Positions 53,012 to 61,195 of a stretch of DNA of 64,000 bases are shown here, piece by piece. Source of the DNA: Saccharospirillum sp039982735 (GTDB lineage: Bacteria > Pseudomonadota > Gammaproteobacteria > Pseudomonadales > Natronospirillaceae); contig NZ_JBDWXV010000018.1 in NCBI RefSeq assembly GCF_039982735.1, positions 124,001-188,000 of the forward strand. The letters are read 5' to 3'. The first letter of the stretch is position 1; every line of letters begins with the position of its first letter. The position numbers were made by a program, and so were the translations under genes. Below the pieces are notes generated by a model that saw only the letters and a list, made by a program, of their open reading frames with translations, was not told the DNA's origin and did no database searches.

Positions 53012-53116
53012 AAGTGTGTCTCCGCAGTGGGCGATCTTTCTTGTTTAATTTCAGCAGCTTAGCAACTTTTTGGTTGACACCCAACACAGGTTCGTTAACA
53101 TACGCCCCGTTGTTAA

Positions 53117-53208
53117 GGAGAGTTGGCAGAGTTCGGTTGAATGCACCTGACTTGAAATCAGACGTAGGCGAAAGCCTACCGGGGGTTCGAATCCCTCACT
53201 CTCCGCCA
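53117..53208 (+). tRNA. tRNA-Ser(UGA)
   Basis: 92 nt including encoded CCA. Acceptor GGAGAGT / ACTCTCC, anticodon arm CCTGA-CTTGAAA-TCAGA with anticodon TGA, a long class II variable arm (GTAGGCGAAAGCCTAC), and T-arm GGGTTCGAATCCC. A strong terminator follows 9 nt later. Confidence 0.97.
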
Positions 53209-53216
53209 AATTAAAC

Positions 53217-53248
53217 AAAAAAGGGGTCCCCAAGGGGACCCCTTTTTT
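53217..53248 (+). terminator. Terminator of tRNA-Ser
   Basis: Near-perfect palindrome AAAAAAGGGGTCCCC-AA-GGGGACCCC followed by six T residues; works in both directions. Confidence 0.95.
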
Positions 53249-53251
53249 GTT

Positions 53252-53400
53252 TAACCTGCGCAAAGCGCAGGGAGTCGTTCGAAGCCCCCGCGGGTTCGAC
53301 TGAACGCCGGGAGCGTTCAGGCCCGCGCAAGCGCCCCGAAGGGGTCGCACGCAGGACGCGTGCGAGGCAATCCCTCACGGACTCACTCCACTGAACCATC
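53252..53400 (+). repeat. Hairpin cluster after tRNA-Ser with T-arm-like ends
   Basis: Non-coding and strongly structured: CTGCGC / GCGCAG near 53256-53269, CTGAACGC / GCGTTC AG near 53300-53320, CGCCCCGAAGGGG near 53331-53344 and GCACGC / GCGTGC near 53348-53363. The middle hairpins resemble the insert in foldback copy 5 (AACGCC-R-GGAGCGTT, then CCCGAAGGG). They are flanked by GGGTTCGA (53292-53299) and AATCCCTCAC (53369-53378), which joined would recreate the T-arm of the neighbouring tRNA-Ser. A GGCCTAGG...TTACGCCG remnant at 53412-53430 looks like a decayed foldback core. Confidence 0.6.
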
Positions 53401-53456
53401 GCCCGTCATTGGGCCTAGGTGGTTACGCCGTTGGCATTATTCTGTGCCATGAGCCC

Positions 53457-53569
53457 GTGTCGGCCACTGTGTCTGGCTATCCGGGGTCGGCATAAACCCG
53501 TCCATGGGGCCTAGACTTCGGCATCCGTGCCTCAGACTACCCCGGATAACCAGACCCAGCAGCCAACAC
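53457..53569 (-). repeat. Foldback element copy 7 (113 bp)
   Basis: Folding strand is minus: 5' arm 53540-53569 (begins GTGTTGGCTG, ends TTATCCGGGG), 3' arm 53457-53486. 25 Watson-Crick pairs, four G.T wobbles, one G.A mismatch. Hairpin A is GAGGCACGGATGCCGAAG, as in copy 6. The arms match copy 4 except at two or three positions. It lies downstream of adk, in the same sense. Confidence 0.92.
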
Positions 53570-53621
53570 TCAGCTTGAGGTTGAATGGAAATAGCCAAAA
53601 TCCCCTCTAAACCCCGCCCAC

Positions 53622-53648
53622 AAAAAAGCCCGCTAAAAAGCGGGCTCT
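53622..53648 (-). terminator. Terminator of adk
   Basis: Read on the minus strand: stem AGCCCGCT-TTTT-AGCGGGCT followed by a T-run. Between it and the adk stop codon lies an AGCTCTCAGCT-rich stretch with short direct repeats. Confidence 0.88.
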
Positions 53649-53682
53649 CTAAACTCTCAGCTAACAGCTCGTAGCTCTCAGC

Positions 53683-54333
53683 TCAAAGCTTCGAAACAAT
53701 CTTGTCCCGAATATCCTCAAAGCTGCCGATGCCCGGCACATGAATGTACTTCGGCGCTACTTCGGGTTCTTTCGCGGCCAGGTCTTTATAGAAGCCAATC
53801 AGCGGCTCGGTCTGGGCGTGGTAGACGTCCAGGCGCTTGGCGACGGTTTCTTTCTTGTCGTCTTCGCGCTGCACCAGTGGGTCGCCGGTTTCGTCGTCCT
53901 TGCCGTCTTGCTTGGGCGGGTTATTGTCGACGTGATACACACGGCCAGAGGCTTCGTGTACACGGCGGCCGCTCAGGCGCTTGATGATTTCTTCATCGGG
54001 AACGTCGATGTCGATGACGTAGTCGATGCGAATGCCTTCGTTTTTCAGGGCTTCAGCCTGTGGAATGGTACGCGGGAAGCCGTCGAACAGGCAGCCATTG
54101 GCGCAATCCGGTTGCGTTAGGCGCTCTTTGATCAGTTCAATGATGGTTTCATCCGAGACCAGGCCGCCAGACGCCATGACTTCCTTGACCTTCACGCCCA
54201 AAGGGCTGCCGGCTTTAACTGCGGCACGCAGCATGTCGCCTGTGGAGATTTGCGGAATCTGAAATTTTTCGGTGATGTATTGGGCTTGCGTCCCTTTACC
54301 GGCACCAGGTGCACCCAGCAGAATAATGCGCAT
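53683..54333 (-). CDS. adk: Adenylate kinase
   Basis: Interconverts ATP + AMP and 2 ADP. 216 residues, long form. P-loop GAPGAGKGTQAQYI near 7, AMP-site DGFPRT near 84, LID region (about 122-160) with GRRVHEASGRVYHVDNNPPK, lacking the zinc cysteines as is usual in gammaproteobacteria. GAGGAG upstream of ATG 54333. Followed by its terminator and foldback copy 7. Confidence 0.98.
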   Translation of the reverse strand: MRIILLGAPGAGKGTQAQYITEKFQIPQISTGDMLRAAVKAGSPLGVKVKEVMASGGLVSDETIIELIKERLTQPDCANGCLFDGFPRTIPQAEALKNEGIRIDYVIDIDVPDEEIIKRLSGRRVHEASGRVYHVDNNPPKQDGKDDETGDPLVQREDDKKETVAKRLDVYHAQTEPLIGFYKDLAAKEPEVAPKYIHVPGIGSFEDIRDKIVSKL

Positions 54334-54815
54334 AGATGGCGAGCTCCTCGTTAATGTTTAATCTTGAAAAAACATGGTTTAAAAAAATCTGAACCGACTG
54401 AGCGATCCACTCGTTATTGCAAATTCAGTGTCCTATTCAGGGGTCGTGAGCCAGATACCCCCTGTAAACGTCAGGAGTGCGGCTCCGGTCTGAGCGTCAG
54501 TATGCTGCTCTATGTGGCGGCAACTACCGGTAAAATCGTTTAATTCCTGTTATTTTTGGTGATCTTGATGCAGTGTCGAACTTATAGGCCTGCATCAGCC
54601 AGACGCTAAGATACCCGCCAAGGCCGCCAAGCTCAACCATTGGCGGTTAGACTTCAGTCGATAGCAGGACGAAAGGCTCCTATTAAAGGCAAGAGGCGAC
54701 TGGGAGTATCCGTATCGGCGAAGACTCCCAGCCTCCAGTAGGGCCAGCCCTCTGGATGGCAGTTCTCTCCGTCACCCAGAGGGCTGGCCTGGTGCGAAAC
54801 ACCAGCCCAGTCCGG
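54334..54815. other. 482-bp intergenic region with strong hairpins (ppc to adk)
   Basis: No gene seen. The part near ppc holds two perfect stems: CTGGGAGT 54700-54707 / ACTCCCAG 54724-54731 (extended by GAGG / CCTC) and a 14-bp stem GGCCAGCCCTCTGG 54742-54755 / 54776-54789. Neither has a T-run. They could be the ppc 3' end or a small RNA. The left half should hold the adk promoter; no boxes are certain. Confidence 0.4.
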
Positions 54816-57431
54816 TTACCCCGTGTTGCGCATGCCGGCTGAAATGCCGGCCATGGTGACTTTTAGGGCACGCTCCAGTTGTGAATCGAGATTCCCCGTC
54901 TTACGGGCCCGTTTCAACAGTTCCGCCTGCAAGTAGTTCAGCGGGTCGGTGTAGGGGTTGCGAACCAGAATCGATTGCGCCAGTAGCGGGTCGCTTTCCA
55001 GCAGTACCTGTTGTTTCTTGATCTGGTTAAGCAACACCTCACTGGCTTTCAGGTCTTCACGCAGGTCTTCGCCCAGTTCATGCAGTTCCGGCGGTACCAG
55101 TTGTTGCTCATAGTAGGCCGTGATCGAGCCGTCGGCTTTGCCCAGCACCATTTCCAGCAGGTCGAGAAAGCTGCTGAAGAACGTCCAGTTCTCAACCATG
55201 TCCTGCAGCAGCTCCGGGTTTGTCGCCAGGCCATGTTCCAGCGCCTGGCGAGCACCCAGCCAGGAAGGCATGTTCAGCCGTACCTGCATCCAGGCAAATA
55301 CCCAGGGAATGGCGCGCAGGCTTTCTACACCGCCGGTTGCCTTGCGTTTGGCCGGCCGGCTGCCCAGCGCCAGCATGCCCAGTTCCTGCTCGGGGGTCAG
55401 GCTCCTGAAATAGGGCACAAAGCGTTCATCGTGCCGCACCACCGAGCGGTAACGCTCCAGGCTGGCCTTTGACATCGCTTCCATCAGGTCACGCCATTCC
55501 GCTTTGGGCGCGGCACTCGGTTCCAGGGTGGCGCGCAGAGTGGCTGCCACATAAATGCTGAGGCTGCGCACGGCCACCCGGGGCATGCCGAACTTGTAGC
55601 GAATCATCTCGCCCTGCTCTGTGACCCGAATGGCGCCACGTACCGACCCGGGCGGCTGGGATGCCATGGCCTTTTCAACCGGGCCACCGCCCCGGCCAAC
55701 GGTGCCGCCACGGCCGTGGAACAGCATCAGGTGAATGTCGTTATCGCTGGCCAGCTTGACCAGGCGCTCCTGAGCCTTGTACTGAGCCCAGGTCGCGGTC
55801 AGTTTACCGGCATCTTTGGCTGAGTCTGAATAGCCAATCATCACGGTCTGTTTGCCACCGCAATACTCGCGGTACCAGGGCAGTGACCAGAGTTTTTCCA
55901 TGACCGACACCGAACGGTCGAGGTCATCAAGGGTTTCGAACAGGGGAACGATGGGCACGTTCCAGTCGAGACCACTCTCTTTTAACAGCAACGCGACGGC
56001 CAGAACGTCCGACGGTTGTTTGGCCATCGAAATGATGTAGCTCGATAACACCTCGGCCGGCTCTTCTGCCAGAATACGGGCGGTATCCAGTACTTCCCGG
56101 GTATCCGCTCCCGGTTCCCAGTGGCGCGGAATCAACGGGCGACGACTGCCCAGTTGCTCCAGTAAAAAGGCTTCTCGCTGGTCTTCATCCCAGTCTTTGT
56201 AGTCGCCCAGGCCCAGGTAGCGAGTCACTTCATCGATGGCCAGTATGTGGCGTTCGCTGTCCTGGCGAATATCGAGCGGCACCAGGTTGACACCAAAGCA
56301 GTGCACACGCCGGATGCAATCGAGCAGCGCGCCGTTGGCAATGCGACTCATGCCGCACTCCAGCAGAGAGTCGTAACAAGTCATCAGCGGAGCCAGAATG
56401 TCGTCGCGGGTGACAATGACGTCGTCCGGCGCGGCCAGCGTTTCGCCCTGAACCCGGCGCTCGGCCCAGGCCAGGGTATGTTCCAGCCGGGCGCGCAAGC
56501 CGTGCAGTTTGGCTCGGTAGGGCGTCGGTGTTTCACCCACCTCGGCCATTAAATCGGCACTGGCTTCGCTCATACTGAGGTCACCGGCCAGGTCGTGAAT
56601 GTCTTTCAGGTACAGGTCGGCCGCCATCCAGCGCCCGAGCAATATCACTTCCTGCGTAACCTTGTGGGTAACGTTCGGGTTGCCGTCGCGGTCGCCACCC
56701 ATCCAGGAATAAAAGTGGAACGGTGAGGCATCGACACTCAAGCCCTGGCCCAGACGGGAGCGGGCCGTGCGGTCAAGTTCGCGCAGAAATTGCGGTACGG
56801 CGTGCCAGAGCGAGTTTTCGATGACGGCGAAGCCCCATTTGGCTTCATCGACGGCGGTCGGCCGTTCATCCCGAATCTCGTTGGTGTGCCAGATCTCGTT
56901 GACGGTGCGGCGCAGATTCGACTTCAGCTCGGTCCGTTCATAACGCAGCAGGTCGTTGCGTTTCAGGTCGGCGAGGTCTTCGGCAATGCGTTCGTGCTTG
57001 CGAATCAGGGTGCGCCGCGTCACTTCGGTCGGGTGGGCGGTCAGTACCAGTTCAATGTTCAGGTTGCGCAGGGCATCGGCCACGCTGTCTTTGCCGAGCG
57101 TATCGACCAGCTGTTCCAGTGTGTCTTCCACCGCTTCGCGTTGATTGGCCTCGGCACTGGAGAAAAATTGCTGGTCGGCAATGTTGGCCAGGTTCAGGAA
57201 CTGGCTGAAAGCTCGCACAATGGGCAGCACATCGTCGTCTTCCAGGCTCGATAACACATCGATCAATGGCTGTGGGTCGCTGTTCTCGTTGGTATTAACG
57301 GCCTTGCCAAGACGGCGAATTTCTTCAACCTTGCGGAACAGCTCGGGGCCGCGGGTTTCCAGCAGGGTATCGCCCAGCAGTTCGCCCAGCAGACGTACGT
57401 TTTCACGCAGGGTGTCAGGAATTACAGTCAT
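54816..57431 (-). CDS. ppc: Phosphoenolpyruvate carboxylase
   Basis: Anaplerotic carboxylation of PEP to oxaloacetate. 871 residues, the usual bacterial length. Catalytic histidine in VLTAHPTEVTRRT near 137; the glycine-rich loop FHGRGGTVGRGGGPVEKA near 577; C-terminus MAGISAGMRNTG, which closes the active site. With PpsA in the same window it opposes PEP flux. ATG 57431; monocistronic by spacing. Confidence 0.97.
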   Translation of the reverse strand: MTVIPDTLRENVRLLGELLGDTLLETRGPELFRKVEEIRRLGKAVNTNENSDPQPLIDVLSSLEDDDVLPIVRAFSQFLNLANIADQQFFSSAEANQREAVEDTLEQLVDTLGKDSVADALRNLNIELVLTAHPTEVTRRTLIRKHERIAEDLADLKRNDLLRYERTELKSNLRRTVNEIWHTNEIRDERPTAVDEAKWGFAVIENSLWHAVPQFLRELDRTARSRLGQGLSVDASPFHFYSWMGGDRDGNPNVTHKVTQEVILLGRWMAADLYLKDIHDLAGDLSMSEASADLMAEVGETPTPYRAKLHGLRARLEHTLAWAERRVQGETLAAPDDVIVTRDDILAPLMTCYDSLLECGMSRIANGALLDCIRRVHCFGVNLVPLDIRQDSERHILAIDEVTRYLGLGDYKDWDEDQREAFLLEQLGSRRPLIPRHWEPGADTREVLDTARILAEEPAEVLSSYIISMAKQPSDVLAVALLLKESGLDWNVPIVPLFETLDDLDRSVSVMEKLWSLPWYREYCGGKQTVMIGYSDSAKDAGKLTATWAQYKAQERLVKLASDNDIHLMLFHGRGGTVGRGGGPVEKAMASQPPGSVRGAIRVTEQGEMIRYKFGMPRVAVRSLSIYVAATLRATLEPSAAPKAEWRDLMEAMSKASLERYRSVVRHDERFVPYFRSLTPEQELGMLALGSRPAKRKATGGVESLRAIPWVFAWMQVRLNMPSWLGARQALEHGLATNPELLQDMVENWTFFSSFLDLLEMVLGKADGSITAYYEQQLVPPELHELGEDLREDLKASEVLLNQIKKQQVLLESDPLLAQSILVRNPYTDPLNYLQAELLKRARKTGNLDSQLERALKVTMAGISAGMRNTG

Positions 57432-57711
57432 GTGTCGATCTCTCCCGGGAAAAGGTTAACTTTGGCAACCGATGCTTTAGAATGCGCTCCCTGCACCGGT
57501 GCACCGAACAAGTGCTTCCTACAGTGGTAAACCCTGTAGTCGTACTTTTCTTTCATTTTTTGTGTGCATCGTGCAAGCGACAGAGTGGCTTAATTGTACG
57601 AATAACCCTGTCACTGCGCCCCTCTTTCAATACGGACGGAGCCGGCGAAGGGACTACAACGCCTGGCCTGATTGTAACTTTACAACATTTCGCCTCAAAA
57701 TAGGATGAACC

Positions 57712-59061
57712 ATGAGTGTATTCAGATCTGTGAATCCAGCCAGTCAGGAATGCCTGTTTGAGGCGAATGGCTGGTCACAGGCTGAAACGATAGAGGTTCT
57801 GGATCGCCAGCAGACAGTATGGCCTGCACTGGCGGCATTGCCACTGGAGCATCGCACGCGCTGGCTTGAAGCGCTCTCCGGGTTGTTGGCGACGCACCAA
57901 GACTCTCTGGCCCGGCAGATCAGCCGGGAGATGGGCAAACCTCTTGCCCAGTCACTGGCTGAACTGAGTAAGACGATCGATCTGATCGGATACCTGGTTG
58001 CACAGGGTCCCGCCGCGTTAGAGCAAACCGATGTGCAATCGGATGCCGTGCTGAGCTTCGAACCCTGGGGTGGCATTCTCGGCATCATGCCCTGGAATTA
58101 CCCGGTCTGGCAGGTGTGCCGCTTTGCGCTGCCGGCGCTGCTGGCGGGCAATACGGTGGCCATTAAACCCGCCCCAAACGTCTGGCTCAGCTCCCGGATG
58201 CTCGTCGATCTGATGCACCAGGCCGGTTTTCCTGCCGACGCGGTGGCCCTGTTGCAGATCGACATTGATGTGCTGCCCGCTGTGTACGATCACCCCCATT
58301 TGCGCCAGGTGCATTTTACTGGCAGCAGCAATGCGGGCCGGGCCATCGCGGTGGCCTGTGCCGAACGGTTGATTCCCAGCACGCTTGAGCTGGGTGGCAG
58401 CGATGTCTGGCTACTGACAGACAGTGGCGATCTGAATGCCTTTGTCGACAACGCCCTGGCATCCCGGCTCAATAATTCGGGCCAGAGCTGTCTGTGTGCC
58501 AAACGCTGGTTGGTACCGGAAACCCGGCTGGATGCCGTATTGGCCCGGTTGCAGGAGCGACTTGCGGATTTCACGCCGGCAGTGCCGGAGTCTGAAGGCT
58601 GTACACTAGGCCCTCTGGCGCGACCCGACATTCGCGACCGCCTGCTCCAGCAGTGGCACAACCTGAAGGTAACCGCGACCCGGCACAGTGAAGACCCTAG
58701 CGTAGACGGGCTATACGTCAGCCCGGCCTGGGCCGTAACCGATGACCCGATGACCAGCCCGGTGTGGCCGGATGAAATCTTCGGCCCGGTACTGCAACTG
58801 GCGGCCTATTCAACGGTCGATCAGGCGGTTCGGTGGGCCAATCGAAGCCGTTATGGGTTGGGCGGCGCGGTCTGGAGTGGTTCACTTGAGGAAGCAACCG
58901 GAATCGCGCGCAGGCTAACCACTCGCAACGTGGCCATTAACAAGCCAATGCGCAGTCGCATCGATGTGCCGTTCGGTGGCATGGGCGAATCTGGCTGGGG
59001 GGTAGAACTCGGTAACAGTGGGTTGCAGGCAATAACCAGGCGGCAAACCCGGTATTTTTAA
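57712..59061 (+). CDS. Aldehyde dehydrogenase, succinate-semialdehyde type
   Basis: NAD(P)-dependent aldehyde oxidation. The 449-residue product resembles the YneI/Sad subgroup: short, with the NAD region GGILGIMPWNYPVWQVCRFA near 123, the general base glutamate in LELGGSD near 225 and the catalytic cysteine in NNSGQSCLCAKR near 259. C-terminal FGGMGESGWGVELG is typical. AGGATG-type weak site before ATG 57712. No pathway neighbours, so the substrate is inferred only. Confidence 0.88.
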   Translation: MSVFRSVNPASQECLFEANGWSQAETIEVLDRQQTVWPALAALPLEHRTRWLEALSGLLATHQDSLARQISREMGKPLAQSLAELSKTIDLIGYLVAQGPAALEQTDVQSDAVLSFEPWGGILGIMPWNYPVWQVCRFALPALLAGNTVAIKPAPNVWLSSRMLVDLMHQAGFPADAVALLQIDIDVLPAVYDHPHLRQVHFTGSSNAGRAIAVACAERLIPSTLELGGSDVWLLTDSGDLNAFVDNALASRLNNSGQSCLCAKRWLVPETRLDAVLARLQERLADFTPAVPESEGCTLGPLARPDIRDRLLQQWHNLKVTATRHSEDPSVDGLYVSPAWAVTDDPMTSPVWPDEIFGPVLQLAAYSTVDQAVRWANRSRYGLGGAVWSGSLEEATGIARRLTTRNVAINKPMRSRIDVPFGGMGESGWGVELGNSGLQAITRRQTRYF

Positions 59062-59168
59062 CAGTAGCCGGAAGAGAACCCTTGTATGTTTAAGAGCACT
59101 GGACAGAAGCGCTGAAAGATAGCAAATTTTGGCCAGTTCCAGTCACTCGCACACTGCACCTTCCAGTT

Positions 59169-59194
59169 CTCTCTCCACCTCCGGGGGGAGAGAG
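59169..59194. other. Purine/pyrimidine hairpin downstream of the aldehyde dehydrogenase gene
   Basis: CTCTCTCC 59169-59176 pairs with GGAGAGAG 59187-59194; an AGAGAGAGGGGG stretch follows. No T-run. It lies between convergent genes and may act as a 3' end signal. Confidence 0.4.
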
Positions 59195-59223
59195 CTAGAG
59201 AGAGGGGGACGGCGCAGCCGTTA

Positions 59224-59772
59224 CTAGACCTGTTTTTGGGGTCGATGCACCACCGAATTAAGCACCGGAACTTGCTCGGTATTCAAATGCTCCAGGTAAT
59301 GCTCAAGCGTTACCTTGACCGTCAGAAAGGCGATCTCATCCCAGGGAATGTCCTGGTGGTGAAACAGCACCACTTCACTGCTTTCGGGCGTGGTTTCGAA
59401 CGAAAAGTCGGGCATGTCGATCCGGTAAAACACATGCACCTGATCGAAATCGGGCAGGCTGACCATCGACAGCAATTGCGGGTTTTTCCCCATCACGCGG
59501 GATTCCTCGACCGTCTCCCGCAGTGCGCCTTCAACCGTCGTTTCACCGTTTTCCATAAAGCCGGCGGGCAGGGTCCAGTAGCCATGGCGGGGTTCAATGG
59601 CGCGTCGGCAAAGCAAAATCCGTCCATCGGGAGCCACCGGCAAAGTACCGGTAATAACGCGAGGGTTTTGGTAGTGGACTGTACCGCACTGGTCGCACAT
59701 AAAGCGGGGGCGGTTATCGAGTTCAGGGGTGTCGAATCGCACCCGGTGTCCGCAATGGCTGCAAAAATTCAT
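59224..59772 (-). CDS. Nudix hydrolase with zinc ribbon
   Basis: A 182-residue pyrophosphohydrolase. N-terminal zinc ribbon (CSHC at 4-7, CDQC at 26-29), then the Nudix fold with GFMENGETTVEGALRETVEE near 71-90, matching G-x5-E-x7-RE-x2-EE; the last glycine of the box is a serine. The architecture resembles NudC-type NADH pyrophosphatases but shorter. Substrate not visible. No strong ribosome binding site upstream of ATG 59772. Confidence 0.88.
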   Translation of the reverse strand: MNFCSHCGHRVRFDTPELDNRPRFMCDQCGTVHYQNPRVITGTLPVAPDGRILLCRRAIEPRHGYWTLPAGFMENGETTVEGALRETVEESRVMGKNPQLLSMVSLPDFDQVHVFYRIDMPDFSFETTPESSEVVLFHHQDIPWDEIAFLTVKVTLEHYLEHLNTEQVPVLNSVVHRPQKQV

Positions 59773-59812
59773 GAATAAAACGTTTCGTTGTGGGTTCCTT
59801 GCGACAAGCCTA

Positions 59813-60190
59813 TCAGGACTTCGGCGGCGCGTCTTGAACCGGCCGGGGAAAATCCAGTATCACAGCATTGTGATCCTGCTCGGACCGGGTTCCGGCGCTG
59901 GCCAATCCGTCGTAATACAGCGTATCTTTGAGGCATTCGCGTAACCGGTCGACCCGTTCATGCATGAGTTGAGACATACGAATACAGCATTGCATCGGAT
60001 TTTTAGCCCGGCGACGTTCCATATCGAGCACAAATTGAAGACCCTGCAATTGCGCCCGCTGGTGACTTGGCGCCCGTTCAATAACCTCGGCGACCAGTTG
60101 GCTGCGCAGGGTTTCCAGCGCTTCGGGGTCTTCATCAGCCAGCGCTTTAAGGGTATCGAAGGCGGGCAGTTCGATGACAGGGTTGGCCAT
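59813..60190 (-). CDS. DUF3135 family protein
   Basis: A 125-residue helical cytoplasmic protein of the DUF3135 family, function unknown. The middle RAQLQGLQFVLDMERRRAKN near 46-65 followed by PMQCCIRMSQLMHERVDRLR is the conserved part. ATG 60190 has GGAG 7 nt upstream; one codon before it there is an in-frame GTG. It lies 40 bp upstream of the zinc-ribbon Nudix gene on the same strand. Confidence 0.75.
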   Translation of the reverse strand: MANPVIELPAFDTLKALADEDPEALETLRSQLVAEVIERAPSHQRAQLQGLQFVLDMERRRAKNPMQCCIRMSQLMHERVDRLRECLKDTLYYDGLASAGTRSEQDHNAVILDFPRPVQDAPPKS

Positions 60191-60427
60191 CACAGTCTCC
60201 GTATGGATGGGTTGCCTATTAAGGTCTACAACCTACTTTCTGTTGCCTTATACTGGGCTGGGTGTGAACCAGACTCTTCCTTGTCCGATTTAATCTAGCA
60301 CTACTGAGTGGCAAATGGCAGTGACACTGTTCAAAAAACAGTCTATTTACGGTTGCTCCGTAAAGGTCATGAAAACGGTCGGTGCGCTACGCCACTCACA
60401 GCGCTGTAAACGTGCGAAAATGAGGCC

Positions 60428-61045
60428 ATGACTGCTTATTCCCCGTTTTTTCACCAACTGGAACGCCGGTTGACGACCCATGAACCACGACTGCTTTCGC
60501 TCGACCAGCCGCGAGCGGGGGTGTTGGTGCCGCTTGTCGACAACGCTGGTGAACCCTCTCTGCTACTGACGGTTCGGGCCAGTCATTTGAATTCGCACCC
60601 TGGTGATATCGCGTTTCCGGGGGGGATGTGGGAGCCCGAAGACACCTCGTTGCAGGCCACGGCCTTGCGCGAAACGCACGAAGAATTGAATTTACCGCCC
60701 GATCTGATTCAGGTGCTGGGCCCGTTATCGACCGGTTTATCGAAAAATGGGGTTCAGGTATTTCCGTTTGTCGGCAAGGTATTGAACCTCGACCAGTGTG
60801 TGGCCAGTCCGGATGAAATTGCCGAGTGGTTTACGGTGCCCTGGGCATTTTTTACCGATACAGCGCCCCGGCTGCAGCCTATCGAACGTCATGGTATTTC
60901 GTTTCAGATCCCGCATTACGATTTTGACGGGCACCACATCTGGGGTCTGACGGCGATGATCCTGCTTGAGCTGGTTAATCTGACCGAGGGGACAGACTGG
61001 CCCTTGCCCGCCTTTACCGGTGTAACCCGGCCAGGTCGGTTGTGA
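60428..61045 (+). CDS. NudL-like CoA pyrophosphatase (Nudix)
   Basis: A 205-residue Nudix hydrolase of the UPF0035/CoA subfamily: LLTVRASHLNSHPGDIAFPGG near 46-66 is the CoA-specific signature, followed directly by the Nudix box (PEDTSLQATALRETHEELNL). It would cleave CoA or acyl-CoA to 3',5'-ADP and phosphopantetheine. The 234-bp gap upstream (60194-60427) shows nothing definite. Confidence 0.88.
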   Translation: MTAYSPFFHQLERRLTTHEPRLLSLDQPRAGVLVPLVDNAGEPSLLLTVRASHLNSHPGDIAFPGGMWEPEDTSLQATALRETHEELNLPPDLIQVLGPLSTGLSKNGVQVFPFVGKVLNLDQCVASPDEIAEWFTVPWAFFTDTAPRLQPIERHGISFQIPHYDFDGHHIWGLTAMILLELVNLTEGTDWPLPAFTGVTRPGRL

Positions 61046-61195
61046 TGCCCGAGGGGTATGGCCGGGGCGTGATTAGCGACATGTTTACCAGACCCTGTGT
61101 TATACTCGTCTTCGGAGTTTTGCCAGAAGCGCCGGCAAGGGTCCGGGTTCATCACAGGGTTCTGCGAACATGGATGGGGCAGGTGGTTAGCAAGC

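Noticed and set aside
3872..53569. Foldback elements as integron attC sites, retron msr-msd or CRISPR repeats
   Set aside because: No GTTRRRY/RYYYAAC core sites, no reverse transcriptase, integrase or cas gene, and copies are single and scattered, not in arrays.
53653..53690. AGCTCTCAGCT direct repeats after adk as a possible attachment site
   Set aside because: Very short and low-complexity, no integrase nearby; probably simple-sequence drift in a 3' UTR.
57482..57703. Small plus-strand frames upstream of the aldehyde dehydrogenase gene
   Set aside because: No start signals or domains; the region is better read as the promoter gap between divergent ppc and the dehydrogenase gene.
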